12,246 nt of DNA from CBDULX01 sp965368175 (GTDB taxonomy: Bacteria > Pseudomonadota > Gammaproteobacteria > SZUA-229): assembly GCA_965368175.1 (NCBI GenBank), contig CBDULX010000089.1, forward strand, positions 1 to 12,246. The letters are read 5' to 3'. The position numbers and the translations under genes were made by a program. Position 1 is the stretch's first letter; each line of letters starts with the position of its first letter. Below, in pieces: positions 1-6,116 of the stretch. Below the pieces are notes generated by a model. That model was not told the origin of the DNA and did no database searches. It saw nothing but the letters and a program-made list of their open reading frames with translations.

Positions 1-11
1 TAGTATGGCCG

Positions 12-45
12 AAAAAAAAGCCAGGACTTGTTGGGCAAGCTGGCT
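12..45 (-). terminator. Rho-independent terminator of the ArsR gene
   Basis: Read on the minus strand, AGCCAG-CTTG, loop CCCAA, then CAAG-TC-CTGGCT forms a 10-bp stem with a 2-base bulge, followed directly by eight T residues. It begins about 50 bases after the ArsR stop codon and points the right way to end that transcript. Structure and T-run are seen directly; function is inferred. Confidence 0.8.
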
Positions 46-97
46 CGATTCAATAAGTATTTTGATCACCGTCTGTGGGTGATTTAAGGGTTAGACG

Positions 98-433
98 TTA
101 TTGTGCGTATGCCGGTGTGCTGTTGCAATAAACCTGCTGGATCATGCCAATCAGGTGCATGGTTCTGTGATCGCAAATTTTATAATACACATGATTAGAT
201 TCTTTACGCGATTCCAGAATGCCCTTGTCATGCAGTATGGACAGATGCTGGGAAATATTGCTCTGTGTGGTACCTACATTTTTAACAATATCATTAACTG
301 AAATTTCCTGATCCTTTAAAGTGCAGAGTATCTTCAGTCTTAATGGATGTGACATGGCTTTGATAGATTCTGTCGTGCGGTTGATATCGATGCCATCAAT
401 CTGTAAGTTATTGTTTGTTGGTATTGTAATCAT
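98..433 (-). CDS. ArsR/SmtB-family repressor, BigR/SqrR-like
   Basis: A 111-residue winged-helix DNA-binding protein of the ArsR/SmtB family, which normally acts as a dimeric repressor released by a chemical signal. The family opening SHPLRLKIL is at residues 28-36, the recognition-helix region (GTTQSNISQHLSIL) at 54-67, and the wing (ESRKESNHVYYKI) at 74-86. The usual metal-site pattern ELCVCDL after the first helices is missing. Instead there are cysteines at 37 (in KILC), 87 and 103 (in VYC). The 37/103 pair has the same context and 66-residue spacing as the two sensing cysteines of BigR and SqrR, which detect persulfide or sulfane sulfur; this comparison is from memory. A very strong ribosome site (GAGGGGAGG) precedes the ATG. 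It lies 123 bases downstream of the AmpG gene, so it may be read from its own promoter. Family is sure; the signal is inferred. Confidence 0.9.
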   Translation of the reverse strand: MITIPTNNNLQIDGIDINRTTESIKAMSHPLRLKILCTLKDQEISVNDIVKNVGTTQSNISQHLSILHDKGILESRKESNHVYYKICDHRTMHLIGMIQQVYCNSTPAYAQ

Positions 434-556
434 TTTTGCCTCCCCTCGGTTGACAGCTACATATTAGAGATCCTTGATAGGTTAACATATAGGGTTTATG
501 CCTAAAATCGATTGATTTTAAACAAATAAACAGGATTCGTGGCAAAGCTCACACAA
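434..556 (-). promoter_or_regulatory. Probable regulatory gap upstream of ArsR gene
   Basis: This A+T-rich gap separates the AmpG gene from the ArsR gene on the minus strand. It holds a -10-like TAATAT (plus positions 461-466), but no good -35 at 16-18 bases, and a dyad TAAAATC-gatt-GATTTTA at 503-520. ArsR-family repressors usually control themselves, so the dyad or the A+T-rich stretch around 461-490 could be an operator. The dyad could equally be a weak hairpin after the AmpG gene. No protein binding can be shown from sequence. Confidence 0.35.
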
Positions 557-1906
557 TTAAGGGCTTTTTTCAGGTGAACGTCTCATCAAATACAGGATGA
601 TCAGTATTGCGGGCAGTCCGAGCAGGGAAGAATAGATATAAAAGGTGAAATAGCCGAAATTATCCACCACAATGCCTGAGAATCCGGCTATCATTTTCGG
701 GAATAAGGTCATTAGTGAGCTGAATAGGGCGTATTGGGTGGCCGTGTAGGCGGTGTTGGTCAAGCTGGATAAATAAGCAATAAACACTGCAGTGGCAATG
801 CCACCCGCCAGGCTATCGGCACCGATTACTACCGTCAGCATAGTTAGGTCATGACCGATTGTTGACATCCAGGCAAACAAAAAATTAGTGAGAATTACCA
901 GTAAACCACCGCTGAGCAGTATCGGAAAAATACCGAAACGAAGTACTAGAATGCCGCCCAGAGCAGCACCGGTAAGGGAAAACATCACTCCAAACAATTT
1001 GGTAATGCTGGCAATTTCAGGCTTGCTAAAACCCAGGTCGAGATAAAAAGGATTGGCCATAGAAGCCATGGTGATGTCGGTTATCCGGTAACTGGCAATC
1101 AAAAGCAGAATTATGAGCGCCAGGTGTCCATTACGTTTAAAAAATTCACTAAAGGGCGCGATTACCGCTGCGGTGAACCAGTCAATGAACTGCTGTAATT
1201 GACCTTTCAGGTGCAGGCTCTGTTCAACTCGACTGATCAGTTGTTCTTCCTGGGCCAGTGTGGAAGTTTTGATACGGTGCTCGGGTTCTCTAATAACCAG
1301 GGTGGCGATAATGCCAACGCTCATGGATGCAGCCATAATGATATAGGTCATTGGCCAGTTAATATATTCAGCCATAAATAGTGCACCAGCACTTGCAAAC
1401 AATGTGCTGACCTTATAGCCAAATACATAGGTGGCTGACATGGCTGCCTGGTATTCCGGTTCGATCGCTTCGATACGGTAGGCATCGATGACAATATCCT
1501 GGGTTGCGGAAGAAAAAGCAACGAGAAGTGCATAGATGGCGAATAATTGAAGGTTGTTGGCAGGCGAGCTATAGGCCAGTAACAGAAGTCCCGTAGCTAT
1601 GCCTGTTTGGGCTAGAATCAACCAACTACGACGTTGCCCGAATATATTTTTCAATATTGGCAAATGTACTCTATCAACAATGGGAGCCCAGAGCACCTTG
1701 ACTGAATACATGATCCCGATCCAGCTGAAAAAGCCGATTGTAGTCCGACTAGCTCCTGCTTCAGCAAGCCAGACGCCCAGGGTGGAGAACACCAAGAGGA
1801 AAGGCAAGCCGGCTGAGAAGCCCAGAAACAGCATGCCCAGAACGCGCGGTCGGGCATAAACGGTTACGGCCTCTTTCCAGCTGTGTTTCTGCTCACCTGT
1901 GCTCAT
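557..1906 (-). CDS. ampG: AmpG-type muropeptide permease (MFS transporter)
   Basis: A 449-residue inner-membrane major-facilitator protein. AmpG brings GlcNAc-anhydroMurNAc peptides, released from peptidoglycan, back into the cytoplasm for recycling. In many Gammaproteobacteria this also feeds the signal for AmpC beta-lactamase induction, although no ampC or ampR lies here. AmpG-like signs are the first helix with GLPFLLVFSTLGVWL (residues 33-47), the loop WAPIVDRV (73-80) followed by GQRRSW (90-95), and the hallmark QDIVIDAYRIE (136-146). Twelve or more hydrophobic segments run through the protein, and a cytoplasmic loop rich in charged residues (about 206-235) splits the two halves. E. coli AmpG is 491 residues, so this is slightly short but complete. 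Its ATG overlaps the nuclease stop codon (ATGA), which suggests translational coupling. Other MFS permeases of the AmpG group carry different cargo, so the substrate is inferred. Confidence 0.88.
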   Translation of the reverse strand: MSTGEQKHSWKEAVTVYARPRVLGMLFLGFSAGLPFLLVFSTLGVWLAEAGASRTTIGFFSWIGIMYSVKVLWAPIVDRVHLPILKNIFGQRRSWLILAQTGIATGLLLLAYSSPANNLQLFAIYALLVAFSSATQDIVIDAYRIEAIEPEYQAAMSATYVFGYKVSTLFASAGALFMAEYINWPMTYIIMAASMSVGIIATLVIREPEHRIKTSTLAQEEQLISRVEQSLHLKGQLQQFIDWFTAAVIAPFSEFFKRNGHLALIILLLIASYRITDITMASMANPFYLDLGFSKPEIASITKLFGVMFSLTGAALGGILVLRFGIFPILLSGGLLVILTNFLFAWMSTIGHDLTMLTVVIGADSLAGGIATAVFIAYLSSLTNTAYTATQYALFSSLMTLFPKMIAGFSGIVVDNFGYFTFYIYSSLLGLPAILIILYLMRRSPEKSP

Positions 1907-2679
1907 AAAATCTCGTAATCGTAGTCGATGATCAGGGGGGCATGATCTGAAAATCGTTCATCTTTATAAATGCCGGCTTTTTTGACGCGGTCTTTCAGTC
2001 CGGGAGTAACGATCTGGTAATCGATGCGCCAGCCGGTGTTATTGGCCCAGGCCTGGCCTCGGTTCGACCACCAGGTGTATTCGTGTTCCTTCTGGTTTAC
2101 CACCCGGAAGGCATCCACATATCCGACTTCATCAAACAGGGTATCCAGCCAGGCCCGCTCTTCCGGCAGGAAACCAGAGTTTTTCTGGTTGCTACGCCAG
2201 TTTTTGATATCGATGTTTTTGTGGGCGATATTCCAGTCGCCGCAGATCACATATTCCCGACGTTTGCGGCGTAAGCGCTGTAAGTAGGGCATGAAGCGAT
2301 CCATAAAGTCGAATTTTACTTTCTGGCGTTCTTCACTGGATGAGCCAGAGTGCATATACAGTGAAATTACACTGAGTTTGTCGAACTGTACTTCCAGATA
2401 GCGGCCTTCCAGGTCGATATCGTGCCAGCCAATGCCATTGATGATCTTTTTCGGTTCCTGTTTACAGTAAATCGCGACTCCGCTATACCCCTTCTTCTCG
2501 GCATCATGGTAATAGCAGTGATAACCCTTAGGGCAGAATACCGCATCACTAAGCTGGTGTTCCTGGGACCTGGTTTCCTGAATGCATACCACGTCTGCTT
2601 TCTGTTTTTTCAACCAGTCAAAAAAACCTTTACGTGCGGCGGCCCTGATGCCGTTGGTATTAATTGTTATAATGCGCAT
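1903..2679 (-). CDS. Exonuclease III-family AP endonuclease, Crc lineage
   Basis: A 258-residue member of the exonuclease/endonuclease/phosphatase fold family. Enzymes of this kind cut DNA 5' to abasic sites and trim 3' ends in base-excision repair. The active-site set is complete: Asn7 (TNGIRAA), Glu35 (QET), Tyr108, Asp148 and Asn150 (CGDWNIAH), Asp220 (WRIDYQ), Asp245 and His246 (SDHAP). Start ATG is in the expected place for the family opening MRIITINTNGI. It is divergent from pyrE (67 bases between starts) and overlaps the AmpG gene by 4 bases. The position next to pyrE, and features such as LRRKRREY (136-143) and KNWR (159-162), fit Pseudomonas Crc, a translational repressor partner that has lost the catalytic residues. 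Here those residues remain, so I call it a working nuclease of the same lineage. The name could be xth, exoA or crc, so the symbol is left blank. Confidence 0.93.
   Translation of the reverse strand: MRIITINTNGIRAAARKGFFDWLKKQKADVVCIQETRSQEHQLSDAVFCPKGYHCYYHDAEKKGYSGVAIYCKQEPKKIINGIGWHDIDLEGRYLEVQFDKLSVISLYMHSGSSSEERQKVKFDFMDRFMPYLQRLRRKRREYVICGDWNIAHKNIDIKNWRSNQKNSGFLPEERAWLDTLFDEVGYVDAFRVVNQKEHEYTWWSNRGQAWANNTGWRIDYQIVTPGLKDRVKKAGIYKDERFSDHAPLIIDYDYEIL
2645..2673 (+). promoter_or_regulatory. Candidate pyrE promoter inside the nuclease gene
   Basis: A perfect -10 hexamer TATAAT (2668-2673) lies 17 bases after a weak -35 candidate CTGATG (2645-2650; three of six matches). It would start RNA near 2680 and give pyrE a leader of about 67 bases. 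Both hexamers lie in the first codons of the divergent nuclease gene. The -10 is convincing; the -35 is not. Confidence 0.4.
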
Positions 2680-2746
2680 TATTCATATAGCACTTGTGCC
2701 GACAAAGCCGCTATTCTACCTCAGCCATCACGGGATAGGCCAAAAC

Positions 2747-3391
2747 ATGCAGCAATACCAGAAGAATTTTATTGAACTGGCACTGAGTAGCCAGGTTTTG
2801 AAATTCGGTGAATTCAAACTTAAGTCCGGACGTATAAGCCCTTACTTCTTCAACGCCGGCCTGTTTAATACCGGCAGGGCGTTAGCCGAGCTGGGTCGTT
2901 GCTACGCCCAGGCCATAGTTGATAGCCATATTAAATACGATGTGCTGTTCGGGCCTGCCTATAAAGGCATTCCGCTGGTAGCTGTGACTGCCATGGCACT
3001 GGCGCTGGATCACGACCTGGATGTGCCTTATGCCTTTAATCGTAAAGAGAAAAAAAATCATGGCGAAGGTGGTTTGATTGTTGGTGCCCCGCTGGCAGGT
3101 CGGGTGTTAATTCTGGATGATGTGATAACTGCGGGCACCGCTATCCGTGAAGCTATCGATATTATCGATGCTGAGAATGCCACCGCTGTAGCGGTGGTCA
3201 TTGCACTGGATCGTCAGGAAAAAGGCCAGGGTCAGCGCTCGGCGGTGCAGGAAGTGGAAGATGATTACGACATTGCCGTGAAGAGTATTATCAATATGAG
3301 CGATCTGATCAAGTATCTGGAGCAGCAGGAGAATCAACTAGCGATGCTGGAGGCGATGAAACATTACCGCGTTGAATATGGCATCGAGTAG
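2747..3391 (+). CDS. pyrE: Orotate phosphoribosyltransferase
   Basis: A 214-residue cytoplasmic enzyme that joins orotate to PRPP, giving orotidine 5'-monophosphate in pyrimidine synthesis. The PRPP-binding signature ILDDVITAGTA is at 122-132. The lysine-rich catalytic loop FNRKEKKNHGEGG is at 97-109, and the orotate-contact region KSGRISPYFFNAG at 26-38. The length fits E. coli PyrE (213). I chose the ATG at 2747, preceded by GGATAGG, because it gives the usual PyrE N-terminus; the frame stays open upstream to 2582, but that part only mirrors the nuclease gene on the other strand. The stop is 2 bases from the end of the convergent TSUP gene, so no separate terminator fits between them. Attenuation control like that in enteric pyrE was not seen. 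Confidence 0.97.
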   Translation: MQQYQKNFIELALSSQVLKFGEFKLKSGRISPYFFNAGLFNTGRALAELGRCYAQAIVDSHIKYDVLFGPAYKGIPLVAVTAMALALDHDLDVPYAFNRKEKKNHGEGGLIVGAPLAGRVLILDDVITAGTAIREAIDIIDAENATAVAVVIALDRQEKGQGQRSAVQEVEDDYDIAVKSIINMSDLIKYLEQQENQLAMLEAMKHYRVEYGIE

Positions 3392-3393
3392 GC

Positions 3394-4149
3394 TTAACCG
3401 AGAATCAGTTTCATGCCCACCGCCAGGGTAATGATCTCAAAGCTGCGTTTAATCAACCGGTTGCCTTTGATTATGGCCAGGTGGGCACCCAGGTAACCCC
3501 CCAGTAGTGAGCCCAGCAACAGTGCCGGCAGCCATAACCAGTAAATTTCACCCAGAATACCTAGTGTTATAGCGCCAGTGCCATTCCAGAATATTCCCAC
3601 TAGTATCAGTGTGTAGGCCACTGCCATTTTGTAATCCAGGCCAAACCAGCGTACCAGCCACAGGGTTACGAATAAACCGGTGCCGGAAGTCAGTGATCCG
3701 TTTAGTATGCCAATAATAAAAATGATCATACCACCCAGAAGATAGCCAAAGCGGTTGCGATTGCGGGCCAGGTACAGCTGCCCCAGTTCAGGTGAAACCC
3801 AGGAGTAAATGCCCAGGCCCAGGGTGAGAATGCCCAGGGAAATCTGGGCAATGCGATCGGGTATGGAAAGAATAAAACTGGCACCCAGTATTACTCCTGG
3901 AATACCACAGGCAAGAATGAATAGCGCAAAGCGACGTTCGAGATGGCTGCTTTTCAGGTGACGCAGGGTGGCGCCCAGGCCCAGGGCGATGCTCGCCACT
4001 TTATGGGTGGCGAGTGCAATACCGAATGGCAGGCCAAGGAAAATCAGCGCCGGCAGTTGAATCAGGCCAGCGCCTCCGCCGGCCAGAGCTGAAAACAGAT
4101 TGGCAATAAGCGAAATAATAAATAAAACCAGCTGATCAAGATAAGGCAA
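3394..4149 (-). CDS. TSUP (TauE/SafE) family membrane permease
   Basis: An integral inner-membrane protein of the TSUP family (old name DUF81), whose members export or import small anions such as sulfite, sulfoacetate or other organosulfur compounds. The repeated family signature is clear: ANLFSALAGGGAGLIQLP at about residues 16-33 and its partner LNGSLTSGTG at 149-158, each opening one half of a protein with roughly eight hydrophobic segments. I prefer a TTG start at 4149 (251 residues), because GGATGA lies about six bases before it and because a good promoter (4224-4252) would place the RNA start near 4217. The frame is open to a GTG at 4242, but that codon lies inside the promoter and adds a poor N-terminus. 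It converges on pyrE and diverges from the DUF4124 gene. The substrate cannot be told from sequence. Confidence 0.88.
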   Translation of the reverse strand: MPYLDQLVLFIISLIANLFSALAGGGAGLIQLPALIFLGLPFGIALATHKVASIALGLGATLRHLKSSHLERRFALFILACGIPGVILGASFILSIPDRIAQISLGILTLGLGIYSWVSPELGQLYLARNRNRFGYLLGGMIIFIIGILNGSLTSGTGLFVTLWLVRWFGLDYKMAVAYTLILVGIFWNGTGAITLGILGEIYWLWLPALLLGSLLGGYLGAHLAIIKGNRLIKRSFEIITLAVGMKLILG

Positions 4150-4223
4150 TATTTCATCCGACGAGTAAAATTCTGTGCATTTTGACACAATGTTTAGTAA
4201 AACAGGGGCAAAAAAATGATTGC

Positions 4224-4252
4224 TGTATATAATTAAAAACACTCGTTGTTAA
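4224..4252 (-). promoter_or_regulatory. Promoter of the TSUP permease gene
   Basis: On the minus strand a -35 TTAACA (4252-4247, five of six matches) and a -10 TATACA (4229-4224, four of six) are 17 bases apart. The predicted RNA start is near 4217, which leaves a leader of about 67 bases to the TTG start at 4149. This also argues against the GTG at 4242. It overlaps the -10 of the opposite gene. Confidence 0.5.
4228..4233 (+). promoter_or_regulatory. -10 element of the DUF4124 gene
   Basis: A perfect TATAAT on the plus strand about 34 bases before the ATG at 4267. No -35 of quality lies 16-18 bases upstream; TTGACA at 4182-4187 is about 40 bases away, too far to pair with it. A TG two bases before the hexamer is near, but not at, the extended -10 position. 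It shares bases with the opposite promoter at 4224-4252. Confidence 0.35.
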
Positions 4253-4266
4253 ATCAGGAGATGGGG

Positions 4267-4902
4267 ATGAACCCATGGCATAAACTTGTAATTTTCACTG
4301 GTCTGATAGTAATAGCTGTTCCCGCCTATGCTGAGCTGCACAAATGGGTGGATGATCAGGGGCAGGTGCATTATGGCGACAGGGTTCCTCCTCAGTACAT
4401 GCGTAAGGAACGCTCTGTACTAAATGAGCAGGGTGTAGTGGTTAAAACGATTGATAGGAGAAAGACCGATGAAGAGATTGCTGCAGAAAAAAAAGAGAGA
4501 CTAGAGAACGCAGAGTCCTATAAGCAGAAGCTAGCCGAACAAAATCGTTTGGCCTTGCGCGATCGGATGTTACTGGAGTCCTATACTGCTGAACGGGAAA
4601 TCCTGCTTCAGCGCGATGCCCGTGTCGATGCTGTTGTTTCGCAGCTCACATTGACCGAATCTATTATTAGAGACCAGGAAAAAAAACTGGCTGCTGTTAA
4701 AGCACGCATACAGAATATCGAAAAATCCGGCCGAGAAGCACCGGAAAATTTACATAAGGAGGTTATTGCAGTAGGTCGTCAACTAGAAACACATTATCAG
4801 TATGTTGAAAATAAAAATAATGAGCGCCAGCAAATCATCGACAAATTCGATGATGATATAGCGCGTTTTCGTGAGTTGATGGAAGAGAAAAATAAAAAGT
4901 AA
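4267..4902 (+). CDS. DUF4124-domain periplasmic coiled-coil protein
   Basis: A 211-residue exported protein of unknown function. Residues 1-22 form a signal peptide: HK near the start, a hydrophobic core, and AYA before the cut ahead of ELHKW. The DUF4124 domain follows at 23-42 (LHKWVDDQGQVHYGDRVPP), a short module common at the N-terminus of gammaproteobacterial envelope proteins. From about 65 to the end the protein is highly charged, helical and coiled-coil-like, rich in E, K, R and Q, with no further domain I recognise. I chose the ATG at 4267 because AGGAG sits six bases before it; an in-frame ATG at 4261 touches the AGGAG directly and is unlikely. It is a single-gene unit: divergent from the TSUP gene and closed by a terminator at 4924-4956. 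It may act as a scaffold or cell-wall-associated factor, but this is a guess. Confidence 0.85.
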   Translation: MNPWHKLVIFTGLIVIAVPAYAELHKWVDDQGQVHYGDRVPPQYMRKERSVLNEQGVVVKTIDRRKTDEEIAAEKKERLENAESYKQKLAEQNRLALRDRMLLESYTAEREILLQRDARVDAVVSQLTLTESIIRDQEKKLAAVKARIQNIEKSGREAPENLHKEVIAVGRQLETHYQYVENKNNERQQIIDKFDDDIARFRELMEEKNKK

Positions 4903-4923
4903 TCAGCCCCTGAATCAACCCAG

Positions 4924-4956
4924 AAAAAGATCGAATACATGGTATCGGTCTTTTTT
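4924..4956 (+). terminator. Rho-independent terminator, probably bidirectional
   Basis: GATCGAATAC (4929-4938), loop ATG, GTATCGGTC (4942-4950) pair in a 9-bp stem with one G-T pair and one bulged A, followed by six T residues. Five A residues stand before the stem and become a T-run on the other strand. It lies 22 bases after the DUF4124 gene and about 107 bases past the argB stop, so it can end both converging transcripts. Confidence 0.8.
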
Positions 4957-5062
4957 ATATAAGAAATAAAATTTAAGAATAATTAGAGATTAATTAACCG
5001 AGCAGCGATTGATGATCAATGCATTAGTCCACAAATGCTCTCTCTTGCGGAAAAAAATAGCT

Positions 5063-5950
5063 TTAGCCCTTAATCAGAGTACCGACGCCTTCATCGGTGA
5101 GCAGTTCCAGCAATACCGCATGTTCTACCCGGCCATCGATTATATGCGCCGTTTTTACGCCAGATTTTACAGCGTCCAGTGCACAATTAACCTTGGGTAA
5201 CATGCCGCCATGAATAGTGCCGTCTTCGATTAAAGCATCCACCCGTTTGGCATCAAGCCCAGTGAGCAGATTGCCATTATTGTCCAGAATGCCTGCGGTA
5301 TTGGTGAGCAACAGCAGTTTTTCTGCGCCAAGGACGGTTGCCAGTTTGCCCGCAACCAGATCTGCGTTGATGTTGTAGGAAGTGCCGTCTTCACCAACCC
5401 CTATGGGGGCGATAACCGGGATGAAATTATCATTATCCAGCATGGATACCACCGATGGGTCGATGGTGCTCACTTCACCAACATGGCCAAGATCGATGAT
5501 TTCAGGTACATCCAGTTCTGCCGAATGGCGGGTGATTTCCATTTTTTTTGCGCGAATCAGGCCACCGTCCTTACCTGTTAAGCCGACTGCACGTCCACCC
5601 TGCTGGTTTATCATGGTGACAATATCTTTATTTACCAGGCCACCGAGCACCATTTCCACCACATCCATGGTTTCTTTGTCGGTCACACGCATACCCTGGA
5701 TAAATTCAGAGTGTTTGCCGATTTTTTCCAGTAATTTACCTATTTGTGGGCCGCCACCATGTACCACAACCGGGTTAACGCCGACCTGTTTCAACAGCAC
5801 TATGTCACGGGCAAAGCCTTTTTTTAAGGTTTCTTCCGTCATTGCATTGCCGCCGTACTTGATAACGACGGTTTTCCCATTCAGCTTCTGGATATAGGGC
5901 AAAGCCTCGGAAAGGACTTTGACAATATTGTGGGCTTTTTTGTTATCCAA
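5063..5950 (-). CDS. argB: Acetylglutamate kinase, arginine-sensitive type
   Basis: A 295-residue cytoplasmic kinase that phosphorylates N-acetyl-L-glutamate with ATP, the second step of arginine synthesis. Nucleotide and substrate motifs are VIKYGGNAM (residues 29-37) and VVHGGGPQIG (62-71), with GLTGKDGGLI, NINADLVAGKLA and HGGMLPK further on. The N-terminal helix before the core and the C-terminal pattern H277-E282-LLTDEG288-VGT291 are those of the hexameric, arginine-inhibited enzymes such as that of P. aeruginosa, so feedback inhibition is expected. I chose TTG at 5950: AGGA lies seven bases before it, and the resulting N-terminus aligns with known ArgB. A GTG at 5977 adds nine residues, but it falls inside the inverted-repeat element and has no ribosome site. 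It is last in the coaBC-dut-algC-argB series, cut off from algC by that 138-base element. Confidence 0.97.
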   Translation of the reverse strand: MDNKKAHNIVKVLSEALPYIQKLNGKTVVIKYGGNAMTEETLKKGFARDIVLLKQVGVNPVVVHGGGPQIGKLLEKIGKHSEFIQGMRVTDKETMDVVEMVLGGLVNKDIVTMINQQGGRAVGLTGKDGGLIRAKKMEITRHSAELDVPEIIDLGHVGEVSTIDPSVVSMLDNDNFIPVIAPIGVGEDGTSYNINADLVAGKLATVLGAEKLLLLTNTAGILDNNGNLLTGLDAKRVDALIEDGTIHGGMLPKVNCALDAVKSGVKTAHIIDGRVEHAVLLELLTDEGVGTLIKG

Positions 5951-5969
5951 GGTTGTTTCCTTTAATTTA

Positions 5970-6107
5970 TTTGCCACAGAGGCGCAGAGGGCACAGAGAA
6001 GTTTATATTATTATTATGTTGCCTGGAGCTTTGTGTAACTAGTTTGGGTGTCCGCACAATACTCAAACATTAATAATTCTCTGTGTCCTCTGGGACTCTG
6101 TGGCAAA
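5970..6107. repeat. 138-base inverted-repeat element (MITE/REP-like)
   Basis: Two 31-base arms, 5970-6000 and 6077-6107, are inverted copies with 28 of 31 positions matching. Both begin TTTGCCACAGAG and end CACAGAGAA. The 76-base middle is A+T rich, codes for nothing I can see, and has AACTAGTT (6037-6044) near its centre. The arms repeat a CACAGAG unit, a style I know from short dispersed repeats in many environmental bacteria. The element almost fills the gap between algC and argB, ending 9 bases past the algC stop and starting 19 bases before the argB start. No clear target duplication was found. In RNA it could fold into one long stem. Confidence 0.75.
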
Positions 6108-6116
6108 ATCAGTCAT

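Noticed and set aside
1..87. A short plus-strand reading frame ending in TAA at 85-87 (peptide end FDHRLWVI) that might be the tail of a gene.
   Set aside because: A TAG at bases 1-3 is in the same frame, there is no start with a ribosome site, and the minus-strand terminator uses the same bases. A gene entering in frame 2 and ending at the TGA near 80 cannot be ruled out but has no support.
2582..2746. A 55-residue N-terminal extension of pyrE.
   Set aside because: It lies opposite the nuclease N-terminus, is absent from known PyrE proteins, and the ATG at 2747 has a ribosome site.
4182..4210. A perfect TTGACA at 4182-4187 as -35 of the DUF4124 gene.
   Set aside because: At 16-18 bases downstream the sequence is GGGGCA-like, with no -10 match; the good TATAAT is about 40 bases away.
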